The notes under the pieces are model-generated. The model was not told where the DNA came from. It was given only the letters and a program-made list of their open reading frames with translations, and made no database searches. The translations under genes and the position numbers were made by a program. DNA of 64,000 bases from Flavobacterium chryseum. Its GTDB lineage: Bacteria > Bacteroidota > Bacteroidia > Flavobacteriales > Flavobacteriaceae. This document shows, in pieces, positions 9,466-16,023 of this stretch (position 1 is the stretch's first letter; each line of letters opens with the position of its first letter). The stretch is taken from assembly GCF_004362015.1 (NCBI RefSeq), contig NZ_SNWW01000001.1, forward strand, positions 1 to 64,000, written 5' to 3'.

Positions 9466-9784
9466 TTAAAATTTAGATAAAGAGTTATTATAGAAGTTTA
9501 GATTTCGTATCAATCTTTCGTTACTTTCATATACATTGTTTCTCTTTGGTATTATAGGTCCCTTTTGGTAGATGGATAGTTCAATCAGAATTAGGATATT
9601 TTTATTAAAATCATCGATATTTCTTTTCTGAAAGTTTATTGTCTTATAAAAGGGACATTGCACTAAAGAGATTTGTTTTCCCAGTGTAGTTATGCCCGCT
9701 AATAGCATCTACGCCCTCATTGAATTCAATTTGACTATCCTTGAGATTTCGAAATTCCTCAATTTTTATGTTGTTGATGTGCAT
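9466..9784 (-). pseudogene. Frameshifted N-terminal remnant of an OLD/RecF-like ATPase
   Basis: From ATG at 9784 the minus strand encodes 46 residues including IKIEEFRNLKDSQIEF and a Walker A GHNYTGKTNLF, then stops at 9644. This is the typical start of an OLD or RecF-like ATPase. An overlapping second frame continues with FQKRNIDDFNKNI, which fits the next conserved stretch of such proteins, and degenerates before TAA at 9466. So the stub carries at least one frameshift and lacks Walker B and TOPRIM parts. It sits just upstream of a complete OLD-helicase system, so it may be the relic of an older defence gene. It differs in sequence from the intact OLD gene. Confidence 0.6.
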
Positions 9785-10034
9785 TTTAACTAAGCATAAT
9801 ATTGAAATATAAATACCCATCTAGTGTCCATGTGATTCTAAACCAGTACAATAAGTTTGGTGGATTAAAATTTTATTTCTAATATTGCACTATGCTTGTT
9901 GGCAAGCTTGCTCGTTCGTGCAAAGATTTCATCAGCCAATAGTTTAATAATGCTAACCTACCTGCTTATTATCCAAATAAAGATTACGAACGCAAATATC
10001 CAGGATAATTAAGTTGGTACAAAAGGAATGTATT

Positions 10035-10817
10035 ATGAAAACTATTGAGTACTTCAAACTCCAGGCAAAAAATCTTCAGAAAGATTTTAAAACACAAAAA
10101 CCTTATTTCAATTCTTCGTTAGGGGACAACCTCTTTGAGTATGCACCAAAATTTTTCGATGTAGATGCGTTGCTTAATGACTTCGACATCGATGAAAACC
10201 ATTTTACACTTATGAACGCCCAGCACATCATTGCGAAATTGGTGGGATTTGAAAAATGGACAGAAATACTTAAGGCTTCTCCGCCGGCATTGGAATTAGG
10301 TAAGTTGCTGTTCGACAATATGCACAAAATCAGAAATGAAGAGTGGGAATATTATATTTTGGATGTAGAAAATGAAAACAATGAAACATTAGATGACAAG
10401 GACAAACTGGATATTTTCAAAACAGTTTTTGCTGATGTAGATGGCCACCAAAGTGATGGTTACGACTACCGTCTGGGTAAAAGAGAGAAACCATTAATTG
10501 AAAGTAAAAAAAGTAAACCTATGGAAAAGAAATCTATAATTAAAATTACCGTCCTGCCTTTAACTGAAGCAGATCTTAAAGAATTCATTGAGGTAGCAAA
10601 TAAAAAATTTGAGGATACACTGCAAAGTATTGAGCATACACATCCTGAAATAGTACGTAAATTATGGAGTCCTGAGCAATATATTGAAGAAGTTATAAAA
10701 CCAGATATGCTACCCATCGATCGGGACTATGCACTTTCATTGGTTGAGGCTTTCTTAATCCATAAAGTTATCGAATTAGCTACCGAAGTTGATAAGGAGG
10801 CCTTAAACCTCAATTAA
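10035..10817 (+). CDS. Conserved-looking protein of unknown function
   Basis: A soluble, acidic 260-aa protein with no signal peptide or membrane segment. ATG 10035 is chosen over an upstream TTG because AAAGGA lies about nine bases before it. The first 95 residues (MKTIEYFKLQAKNLQKDF, MNAQHIIAKLVGFEKWTEIL) form a helical unit. A charged linker with KKSKPMEKKS follows, then a second helical part (LTEADLKEFIEVANKKFEDT). I do not recognise a family. It lies alone between the defence remnant and the tRNA region, with a strong terminator 65 bases after its stop. Confidence 0.75.
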   Translation: MKTIEYFKLQAKNLQKDFKTQKPYFNSSLGDNLFEYAPKFFDVDALLNDFDIDENHFTLMNAQHIIAKLVGFEKWTEILKASPPALELGKLLFDNMHKIRNEEWEYYILDVENENNETLDDKDKLDIFKTVFADVDGHQSDGYDYRLGKREKPLIESKKSKPMEKKSIIKITVLPLTEADLKEFIEVANKKFEDTLQSIEHTHPEIVRKLWSPEQYIEEVIKPDMLPIDRDYALSLVEAFLIHKVIELATEVDKEALNLN

Positions 10818-10881
10818 TATTTCACTCATAAGCCCCAAATCTTCGACCAAATGGTTCGAGTTTTGTACTATAAGGTGCACG

Positions 10882-10913
10882 AAAAAAGCTTCTGAGAAAT
10901 CAGAAGCTTTTTT
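10882..10913 (+). terminator. Rho-independent terminator after the 260-aa gene
   Basis: A perfect AAAAAAGCTTCTGA/TCAGAAGCTTTTTT stem with a 4-base loop is followed by T-rich sequence. The A and T flanks are symmetrical, so it could also stop minus-strand transcripts. Confidence 0.8.
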
Positions 10914-11049
10914 GTTTTTAGCCAAGAATGGATTAAAATCCATCTCTACAATATAATTTGTTCTTAAGGAACGCTTCATAAATTCCGAAGGAATGATTAT
11001 TTTGTAGCTAGGGATTTTAATCCCTTGAAACATAAAGTAACCCCAATAT

Positions 11050-11153
11050 TGTCATTTCGACCGAAGAGAGAAATCACACTAGAAACTCTGCACAGAATGT
11101 CGTTAATCTATGTGGAGCTACGAGTGTGATTTCTCCCTTTGGTCGAAATGACA
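11050..11153. repeat. Palindromic intergenic element, GTCATTTCGAC family (full copy)
   Basis: Inverted outer arms TGTCATTTCGACC (11050-11062) and its complement (11141-11153), with inner GAGAAATCACAC/GTGTGATTTCTC arms, enclose about 50 bases. Related copies occur at 21385-21413 (half), 33358-33441 (full) and 52622-52648 (half). Confidence 0.8.
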
Positions 11154-11179
11154 AACGGTTCATAAAACAATCCTTATTT

Positions 11180-11413
11180 CTATTCAACATCCAAATAAGG
11201 GTCTAAAGCTTCGGCTAATTTATTGAGCTAATAAAAATTATCTTCGATGTTTTTTACTTCAGATTCTACCGTTTCGCAACCTCGCATGACACATAAAGAA
11301 AGAACATAATTTACTTGTCGTATTATCTTTGCCATTTCATCAGAATCAATGGTATTTGTGAAAAAATCTATTAATCTGGTTTGGGTTTCTTTTGAAAAAC
11401 TGTTTTCACTCAT
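11180..11413 (-). pseudogene. Small conserved-looking gene interrupted by an in-frame TAG
   Basis: The frame starts with MSENSFSKETQTRLIDFF and runs 61 residues to NIEDNFY, where TAG (11230-11228) occurs. After it the same frame continues with LNKLAEALDPYLDVE to a second TAG at 11182-11180. The 234-base frame is intact apart from that codon. The downstream part reads like genuine protein and completes an acidic helical protein of about 76 aa; I recall flavobacterial relatives with tryptophan (TGG) at this place, which one base change would turn into TAG. It could be a nonsense mutation, a sequencing error, or a shortened functional protein. The function is unknown. Confidence 0.6.
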
Positions 11414-11540
11414 AATTCTAATTTATATTACAAAAATCACGAGATTTATTTTGCATTTGGGCGCATATATGAGTTCAATTCTATTTTATTTTTTCATATA
11501 CAAAATCAAATTTCGGCTAAAGCCTTTCTCTTTTAAACAT

Positions 11541-11569
11541 AAAAAACCTCCAGTTAAAACTGGAGGCTA
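11541..11569 (-). terminator. Terminator hairpin on the minus strand
   Basis: CCTCCAGTT/AACTGGAGG arms with a 3-base loop are followed, on the minus strand, by a run of six T. No intact gene ends just before it. It may serve the upstream tRNA transcript or a lost gene. Confidence 0.6.
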
Positions 11570-11688
11570 TTTAATAATTTACTTTTTATTAGAATTTTGA
11601 TTTTATACTTCTCAGCTTATCCAAATCTTCTTTTCAATTAAAGTAATTGAATATCAAGGAAGAAAATTTGAGATAAGTTGCTAAAAAC

Positions 11689-11717
11689 AAAAAAGCCTCT
11701 CCATTAAGAAAGGCTTC
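11689..11717 (-). terminator. Terminator of the first tRNA-Asp gene
   Basis: On the minus strand AAGCCTTTC pairs with GAGAGGCTT (one G-U pair) and is followed by TTTTTTG. It lies twelve bases past the tRNA 3' end, and a similar hairpin follows the second tRNA-Asp. Confidence 0.75.
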
Positions 11718-11728
11718 TTCCAATATTG

Positions 11729-11802
11729 CGGTCTGGACGGGACTCGAACCCGCGACCCCATGCGTGACAGGCATGTATTCTAACCAACTGAACTACCAAA
11801 CC
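11729..11802 (-). tRNA. tRNA-Asp (anticodon GUC), copy 1
   Basis: A 74-base cloverleaf. The acceptor arm GGTTTGG pairs with CCAGACC (one G-U), the anticodon loop is CTGTCAC, and the T arm contains GGTTCGAGTCC. CCA is not encoded. The tRNA body is the same as in copy 2 at 12711-12784. No start of a foreign integrase or partial 3' repeat is seen nearby. Confidence 0.95.
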
Positions 11803-11821
11803 AACTGCGTTATTGTGACTG

Positions 11822-11851
11822 CAAAAATACGATAGAACTTGGATTCTACAA
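11822..11851 (-). promoter_or_regulatory. Promoter of tRNA-Asp copy 1
   Basis: On the minus strand TTG (11851-11849), 19 bases, then TATTTTTG (11829-11822) match the Bacteroidota -33/-7 consensus. The -7 box lies about 20 bases before the tRNA 5' end. Confidence 0.75.
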
Positions 11852-12259
11852 GGTTTTTTACGTTTTTTAAACAAATAAATACGTTATTTTTTTAACCAAT
11901 TGATTTCTATTAAAGTAGAAAAACAAAAAGTGCCAATTTTAAATCATCTTAGCAATATAGTAAACGTTAAGCGCTTTTCTTTACACTTATAATAATGCAT
12001 GCTTACATTGCTTAAATGCATTAAATTCTAAATTTTTGCGATAATTTGAGGTTGCATTTTCCAGAAGTTACAATTTATAAATTATCTGTGTCATAATTTT
12101 AAAAGTCTGATATAAAAGTATTTATATTGAATAAAAACTTAATATTTGTAAAGTTATTACGTCAATTTTTTACTATTTAAAATATTGGTAATTGGGCAGA
12201 CACAAATTCCAAGTGTCTTAATTGATTGGAATATTAATCAAAATAAAAAACCGAAGATT

Positions 12260-12439
12260 ATGTTAGAAAACTTAAAAGGTGCTGAAAAATTAAGCATTAA
12301 CGAATTAAAATCTATTAAAGGTGGCGTTGATCCAACCTGCCCGGTAGCAGATGTTAAAGACACTTGTATTACCGGACCGGCTTATTGTCCAAATCCTAGA
12401 AAACTTCCAAGATGTGTTAAGGATGACGACCAAAGCTAG
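12260..12439 (+). CDS. Orphan double-glycine leader peptide (bacteriocin-like/RiPP-type precursor)
   Basis: A 59-aa peptide starting MLENLKGAEKLSINELKSIK followed by GG at residues 21-22. The leader is amphipathic and ends LxxxELKSIKGG, as in double-glycine precursors that are cut during export by a peptidase-containing ABC transporter. The 37-residue core has four cysteines (27, 36, 43, 52) and several prolines, and ends acidic. ATG 12260 is preferred over an upstream 25-codon extension from 12185 because the leader pattern begins there. No maturation enzyme, transporter or immunity gene lies nearby, so any processing would be in trans. The Cys spacing would allow two disulfides. The bioactivity is not predictable. 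Confidence 0.7.
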   Translation: MLENLKGAEKLSINELKSIKGGVDPTCPVADVKDTCITGPAYCPNPRKLPRCVKDDDQS

Positions 12440-12480
12440 GAAGTAGTTGATTTGAATTCAAATTTAATAAAGGTTAAAAA

Positions 12481-12529
12481 ATAAAGGTTTGCAAAGCTGA
12501 AAATAAACTTTGCAAACCTTTATTTTTTT
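12481..12529 (+). terminator. Terminator of the double-glycine peptide gene
   Basis: A perfect 16-base-pair stem (ATAAAGGTTTGCAAAG at 12481-12496 with 12508-12523) is followed by a T run to 12529. A strong dedicated terminator supports the small gene as a real transcription unit. Confidence 0.85.
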
Positions 12530-12670
12530 GCGGTTAAATCAAAAGTGTTGTAAATCAAAAAAGCCATCCACAAAAGTGGAAAGCTTTTCATTGGTCTAAC
12601 TACTAAACCAGCTACGAGTTACAAAGTCGTAGCAAAACAACACAACTAATCTTAGATACCGTATTTGGGC

Positions 12671-12699
12671 AAAAAAGCCTTTCTGTTACGAAAGGCTTT
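12671..12699 (-). terminator. Terminator of the second tRNA-Asp gene
   Basis: On the minus strand AAAGCCTTTC and GAAAGGCTTT form a 10-bp stem with a 6-base loop, followed by TTTTTTG, about a dozen bases past the tRNA. Confidence 0.8.
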
Positions 12700-12710
12700 C
12701 CCCAATATTG

Positions 12711-12784
12711 CGGTCTGGACGGGACTCGAACCCGCGACCCCATGCGTGACAGGCATGTATTCTAACCAACTGAACTACCAAACC
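12711..12784 (-). tRNA. tRNA-Asp (anticodon GUC), copy 2
   Basis: The same 74-base cloverleaf as copy 1, with anticodon GTC and no encoded CCA. The flanking terminator and the CAATATTG spacer beside it also resemble those of copy 1, so the duplication unit was larger than the tRNA. Confidence 0.95.
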
Positions 12785-12802
12785 TCTGCGTTATTGCGGT
12801 TG

Positions 12803-12832
12803 CAAAGATAGTACAGAATTTCATTTCTGCAA
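12803..12832 (-). promoter_or_regulatory. Promoter of tRNA-Asp copy 2
   Basis: On the minus strand TTG (12832-12830), 19 bases, then TATCTTTG (12810-12803) give the same architecture and spacing as at copy 1. Confidence 0.75.
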
Positions 12833-12870
12833 GTGTTTTGATAAAAAAAATTGAATATATTTTCAAATTC

Positions 12871-13797
12871 TTAGCCAAAGTTTTGTTTTTCAACTAAATA
12901 TGTAGTCAATATTTTTTCAAAATTATCGCCAACATTAACCGGAACGTACTTAATTTGGTTCTTTGCGCAGGTTAAAGCCAGGTTTTTAAAGTACTCTCCT
13001 GCTCTTTTTTCATACTCTACTTTTACATTATCTGCAAAAATCGATACTTCTTCGCCTGATTCTAAGTCAATAAACTTTCTTGGTGTGTTATCAAACTCAA
13101 ATTTTAGCTCTGTTTCATTATCTATTACATGAAATAAAACTACTTTATGTTTGTTGTGTTTAAGATGCTGCAATGCATTAAAAAGCTTTTCATCATCTTC
13201 AGACTGAAACATATCTGTGAACAGAATAATCATCGAACGACGGTGCATTTTTTCTGCTATCTGATGCAAATATGTTATTGTGTCTGTAGTTTTTTTGATT
13301 TTTGGCTGTACTAATAATTGCTCTAATTTATTGAGCAGCATTCTATGATGACGATCGCTTCCTTTTTCCGGTGCGTAATATTCATAATTATCCGAGAATA
13401 CACTCAATCCAACGGCATCGCGCTGTTTCTTTAAAATATTCATTAAAACTGCCGACGCCAAAACCGCAAAACCAATCTTTTTTTCATAGAAAGGCTGATT
13501 CGATTTTAGTTCCGGATAATGCATTGATGATGAATTATCTACAATAATATGACAGCGTAAATTGGTTTCTTCCTCAAAACGTTTTGTGTACAAACGATCT
13601 GTTTTGGCGAATAATTTCCAATCGATATGTTTGGTGCTTTCTCCGGCGTTGTAGACTTTATGCTCAGCAAATTCAGCCGAAAAGCCGTGAAACGGACTTT
13701 TATGCATTCCGGATATAAACCCTTCTACAACCTGATTGGCCAGCATTTCGAGATGCTGAAAACTTGAAACTTTTTCTATTTCCGATTCGATCTTCAT
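12871..13797 (-). CDS. DUF58 domain protein (von Willebrand A-like)
   Basis: A soluble 308-aa protein. The central DUF58 signature HIDWKLFAKTDRLYTKRFEE is followed by the vWA metal-site motif IIVDNSSSM and a later IILFTDMFQS strand. Proteins of this family usually sit beside MoxR AAA ATPases in complexes that assemble or activate other proteins. Here no MoxR or membrane partner is adjacent, so the partner must be elsewhere. It is the only gene between tRNA-Asp copy 2 and the lipoprotein genes and is read toward the tRNA. Confidence in the family is high, in the role low. Confidence 0.9.
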   Translation of the reverse strand: MKIESEIEKVSSFQHLEMLANQVVEGFISGMHKSPFHGFSAEFAEHKVYNAGESTKHIDWKLFAKTDRLYTKRFEEETNLRCHIIVDNSSSMHYPELKSNQPFYEKKIGFAVLASAVLMNILKKQRDAVGLSVFSDNYEYYAPEKGSDRHHRMLLNKLEQLLVQPKIKKTTDTITYLHQIAEKMHRRSMIILFTDMFQSEDDEKLFNALQHLKHNKHKVVLFHVIDNETELKFEFDNTPRKFIDLESGEEVSIFADNVKVEYEKRAGEYFKNLALTCAKNQIKYVPVNVGDNFEKILTTYLVEKQNFG

Positions 13798-13858
13798 CTT
13801 TCAAATGTATTAAAAGATTAAATCATTTAAAAGTTAAAAAGCTGTTGTGCTCTAAAAT

Positions 13859-13889
13859 AAAAAAGGCCTGACTTACGCCAAACCTTTTT
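13859..13889 (-). terminator. Terminator after the DUF4082-like lipoprotein gene
   Basis: On the minus strand AAAAAGGTTTG pairs with CAGGCCTTTTT through G-U pairs and is followed by T-rich sequence. The plus strand would have A-C mismatches, so the hairpin is directional. Confidence 0.7.
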
Positions 13890-13923
13890 AATTACTAAAT
13901 TCAAAACTATCTAACAAATTATT

Positions 13924-14520
13924 CTATTCTGTTTGTTGAAATTTAAAAGTCATATCTCCTGCATAATACGTATTACGCGCATTGGTAGGGAAAACAGTTT
14001 CTGTCGCTGTGCTCGAAATATAAGCATAACCTGTAATTGTAATATTTCCCGCTACAATAGGATATGTTGCTGCAGATCCGTCTGTTTTTGTTCTGTTGAT
14101 CCAGTCATCGCTGTTTACTGTAAAGAAATATTCTTTGTCTTTAGTAAGCGCAATTGGTGTAATGGTTTTTTCAATTGTAACATTTGCTGTTGCTACATTT
14201 ACAGTTTCAGATTTTATAACTGTCTTTGTTGCTGCATCCCATAGCGTAATTCTTAAAGCTCCATTTACATCTGGAATTTTCACAATAAGAGCGTTTATTT
14301 TTCCGGTTACTGTTGGTTTAAAGCTGAAACCATATTCATAGATTCCTGAGTTTTTTACGTCAACCGCTTTTTGGCTAAATCCTGAACCTGCCATGTAAGC
14401 ATCTAAAGGGTTTTCTTCTGCATATTTAATCGCTTCTGGTTTGTTGTCGTCGTTGCTGCTGCATGAAAATGCAATAAATGCAACTGATAAAATGGCAAAA
14501 AATGTTTTTAAAGTTTTCAT
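13924..14520 (-). CDS. Lipoprotein with a DUF4082-like beta-sandwich domain
   Basis: A 198-aa secreted protein. The signal MKTLKTFFAILSVAFIAFSC ends in a lipobox with the acylated Cys20 in FSCSSNDD. The mature part is a beta-rich domain (GYEYGFSFKPTVTGKI-like pattern at about 65-80, ALRITLWDA, EYFFTVNSDDW) resembling DUF4082, which is often found attached to carbohydrate-active or adhesion proteins. It probably sits on the outer membrane. The next gene upstream encodes another lipoprotein with nearly the same signal sequence, and the two may be co-transcribed (64-base gap). Confidence 0.75.
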   Translation of the reverse strand: MKTLKTFFAILSVAFIAFSCSSNDDNKPEAIKYAEENPLDAYMAGSGFSQKAVDVKNSGIYEYGFSFKPTVTGKINALIVKIPDVNGALRITLWDAATKTVIKSETVNVATANVTIEKTITPIALTKDKEYFFTVNSDDWINRTKTDGSAATYPIVAGNITITGYAYISSTATETVFPTNARNTYYAGDMTFKFQQTE

Positions 14521-14584
14521 AATAATTTAATTTAACTGGTTCTTATTTGGTTCTATTTTATTGGATTATTTTTTCTTTCAAAAA

Positions 14585-15112
14585 TTAAGGTTGAATATTA
14601 AAGTGTTCACACACTTCTTCGTAGCTCATTTTAGAGTAATCAACTTTTGCAGTTTTTGCTGTTGCAGCGGCAACGCCTCCCGGAATCAAAATATAGCGCC
14701 AAGTAAGAGTTGTTGGCAGATTTACTGTTCCTCCTGCATCATGTCTGAATCTGAATAATTTAATTTTCTTTAAGGAAGAAATAGCAGAGATTGTATTAGC
14801 AAATCCGCCTGCTGTTGATGTATAAGGCAAGGTAAATGTTCCGGTTCCGAAGGATACATAAACCAATATGGTGCCTTTTGCAAGAATGTCGTCTGATAAT
14901 TCAGGCGCATTAATAGTGGTAGACATTCCAGAAGTGCCATCGACAGTTTCTGCAGCTGCCGTTGGAGCGGTTATCCAGGCGCTGTAAATAACATTTGCTG
15001 TTCCTGTTTTTCCATCAGCTCCATTTACTCCGTCAGTTCCGTCATCGCTGCTGCATGAAATTGTAGAAATAGCAGCAAATAAAATGGCAAAAATGGTTTT
15101 TAAAGTTTTCAT
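14585..15112 (-). CDS. Lipoprotein with a short collagen-like Gly-X-Y stretch
   Basis: A 175-aa protein from ATG 15112. A 44-codon upstream extension is rejected because MKTLKTIFAILFAAISTISC is a clear lipoprotein signal with Cys20. Directly after the Cys comes GTDGVNGADGKTG, four Gly-X-Y triplets. The rest is a beta-rich globular part (NVIYSAWITAPTA, LKKIKLFRFRHDAGG, LTWRYILIPGG). Proteins of this layout are common hypothetical surface lipoproteins in Flavobacteria. It is divergent from the LytTR regulator gene, whose putative binding repeats lie between them. Confidence 0.75.
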   Translation of the reverse strand: MKTLKTIFAILFAAISTISCSSDDGTDGVNGADGKTGTANVIYSAWITAPTAAAETVDGTSGMSTTINAPELSDDILAKGTILVYVSFGTGTFTLPYTSTAGGFANTISAISSLKKIKLFRFRHDAGGTVNLPTTLTWRYILIPGGVAAATAKTAKVDYSKMSYEEVCEHFNIQP

Positions 15113-15266
15113 AAATAATTTCGTTTTAATATTAGTTAAATAGTTAGTATTTAATTCAATAACATTATTTTTGTAAAAGCCATAAGGATCTAAATGATCA
15201 TTATTTTTGTTTGATGAATTAATTCTGAAGCAAATTTGCAGCAATAAAACAGCCCTAAAAACAGCT

Positions 15267-15300
15267 AATAGACAGACGACATTTTAAATAGACAGACGAC
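15267..15300 (+). promoter_or_regulatory. Tandem direct repeats, probable LytTR binding site
   Basis: A 14-base sequence AATAGACAGACGAC occurs exactly twice, at 15267-15280 and 15287-15300, with a 20-base period. Paired direct repeats spaced two helical turns apart are the usual target of LytTR-domain regulators. The pair ends 15 bases before the LytTR gene start, so autoregulation is the simplest inference. Confidence 0.65.
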
Positions 15301-15315
15301 GTAAAATCGAATTAA

Positions 15316-16023
15316 ATGATTAAAAAATACACTTGCATTATTATTGATGACGACGAAATCGACAGGCTCACGGTGGTATCGTTTGCCAAAAAATTTCCGA
15401 TTCTGGATATTTTAGGTGTTTTTGAATCGGCTGAAGAAGCGCTGTTGTTTATCGAAACAGAAAAAATAGATATCTTGTTTCTGGATATCGATATGCCGGG
15501 TTTAAGCGGTATTGAATTCAGAAAAAAAGCATTAGAAATTCCTGCCTGTATTTTCATAACCTCACATCCCGAACACGCTGTTGAAAGTTTTGAAATTGAA
15601 ACATTAGATTTTATTGTAAAGCCTTTAAAACTGGATCGGTTCGCGCAAACCCTAAGCCGTATTGAAGAGTTTATGGAAGTGAAACTGAAAGCTTCTCTTT
15701 TTGAAGCCAGTATTGGCGGTGACACGATTTATATTAAGGAAGGCCACGACCAGACGAAAGTAAAACTTCACGAAATTTTATATCTCGAAGCTTTAAAAGA
15801 TTACACACTGATTATTACCGACAAAAAAAGACATTGCGTTTTATCGAGTATTGGCAATCTTTTAAAAGAAGATCACTTTCAGTCTTTTATTAGAATTCAC
15901 AGAAGTTTTGCCGTTCAGAAACAGTTTATTCAAAAAATAAATTCAACCGAAATTATTTTAAACAACAACATTGCAATTCCGGTGGGAAGAAGCTATAAAG
16001 AAAACCTAAACCTGTTCTCATGA
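15316..16023 (+). CDS. LytTR-family two-component response regulator
   Basis: A 235-aa protein. The receiver domain (residues 1-120) has the acidic pocket DDDE at 11-14, phospho-acceptor D57 in LFLDIDMPG and the conserved lysine in IVKPLK. The LytTR DNA-binding domain (about 133-235) includes IYIKEGHDQTKVKL, ILYLEALKDYTLI and IRIHRSFAV. It overlaps the start of the downstream histidine kinase by four bases (ATGA), so the two are a cognate, translationally coupled pair. The direct repeats just upstream suggest it controls its own operon and possibly the divergent lipoprotein gene. Confidence 0.92.
   Translation: MIKKYTCIIIDDDEIDRLTVVSFAKKFPILDILGVFESAEEALLFIETEKIDILFLDIDMPGLSGIEFRKKALEIPACIFITSHPEHAVESFEIETLDFIVKPLKLDRFAQTLSRIEEFMEVKLKASLFEASIGGDTIYIKEGHDQTKVKLHEILYLEALKDYTLIITDKKRHCVLSSIGNLLKEDHFQSFIRIHRSFAVQKQFIQKINSTEIILNNNIAIPVGRSYKENLNLFS

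Noticed and set aside
9895..9950. Short plus-strand peptide MLVGKLARSCKDFISQ
   Set aside because: Sixteen codons with no supporting context; probably chance.
10803..11033. 76-codon minus-strand frame
   Set aside because: It runs through the perfect terminator hairpin at 10882-10913 and overlaps the end of the 260-aa gene, so it is not a credible coding region.
11589..11633. 14-codon minus-strand tail KEDLDKLRSIKSKF between tRNA terminator and a second terminator
   Set aside because: It looks like the end of a protein, but a stop lies directly upstream and nothing else of a gene is left. Too short to support.
12605..12640. tRNA-Thr-like anticodon arm (CTACGAC TTTGTAA CTCGTAG on the minus strand)
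   Set aside because: The arm resembles a UGU anticodon stem-loop, but no acceptor, D or T arm could be fitted around it. Probably a chance hairpin or a fully decayed tRNA.
9242..12784. Integrative element inserted at tRNA-Asp
   Set aside because: No integrase gene and no partial tRNA 3' repeat was found. The second tRNA-Asp is a complete gene with promoter, so duplication explains it better than attachment-site formation.
14096..14341. Plus-strand frame inside the DUF4082-like lipoprotein gene
   Set aside because: It is the opposite-strand shadow of a gene with a clear lipoprotein signal and has no initiation signals.
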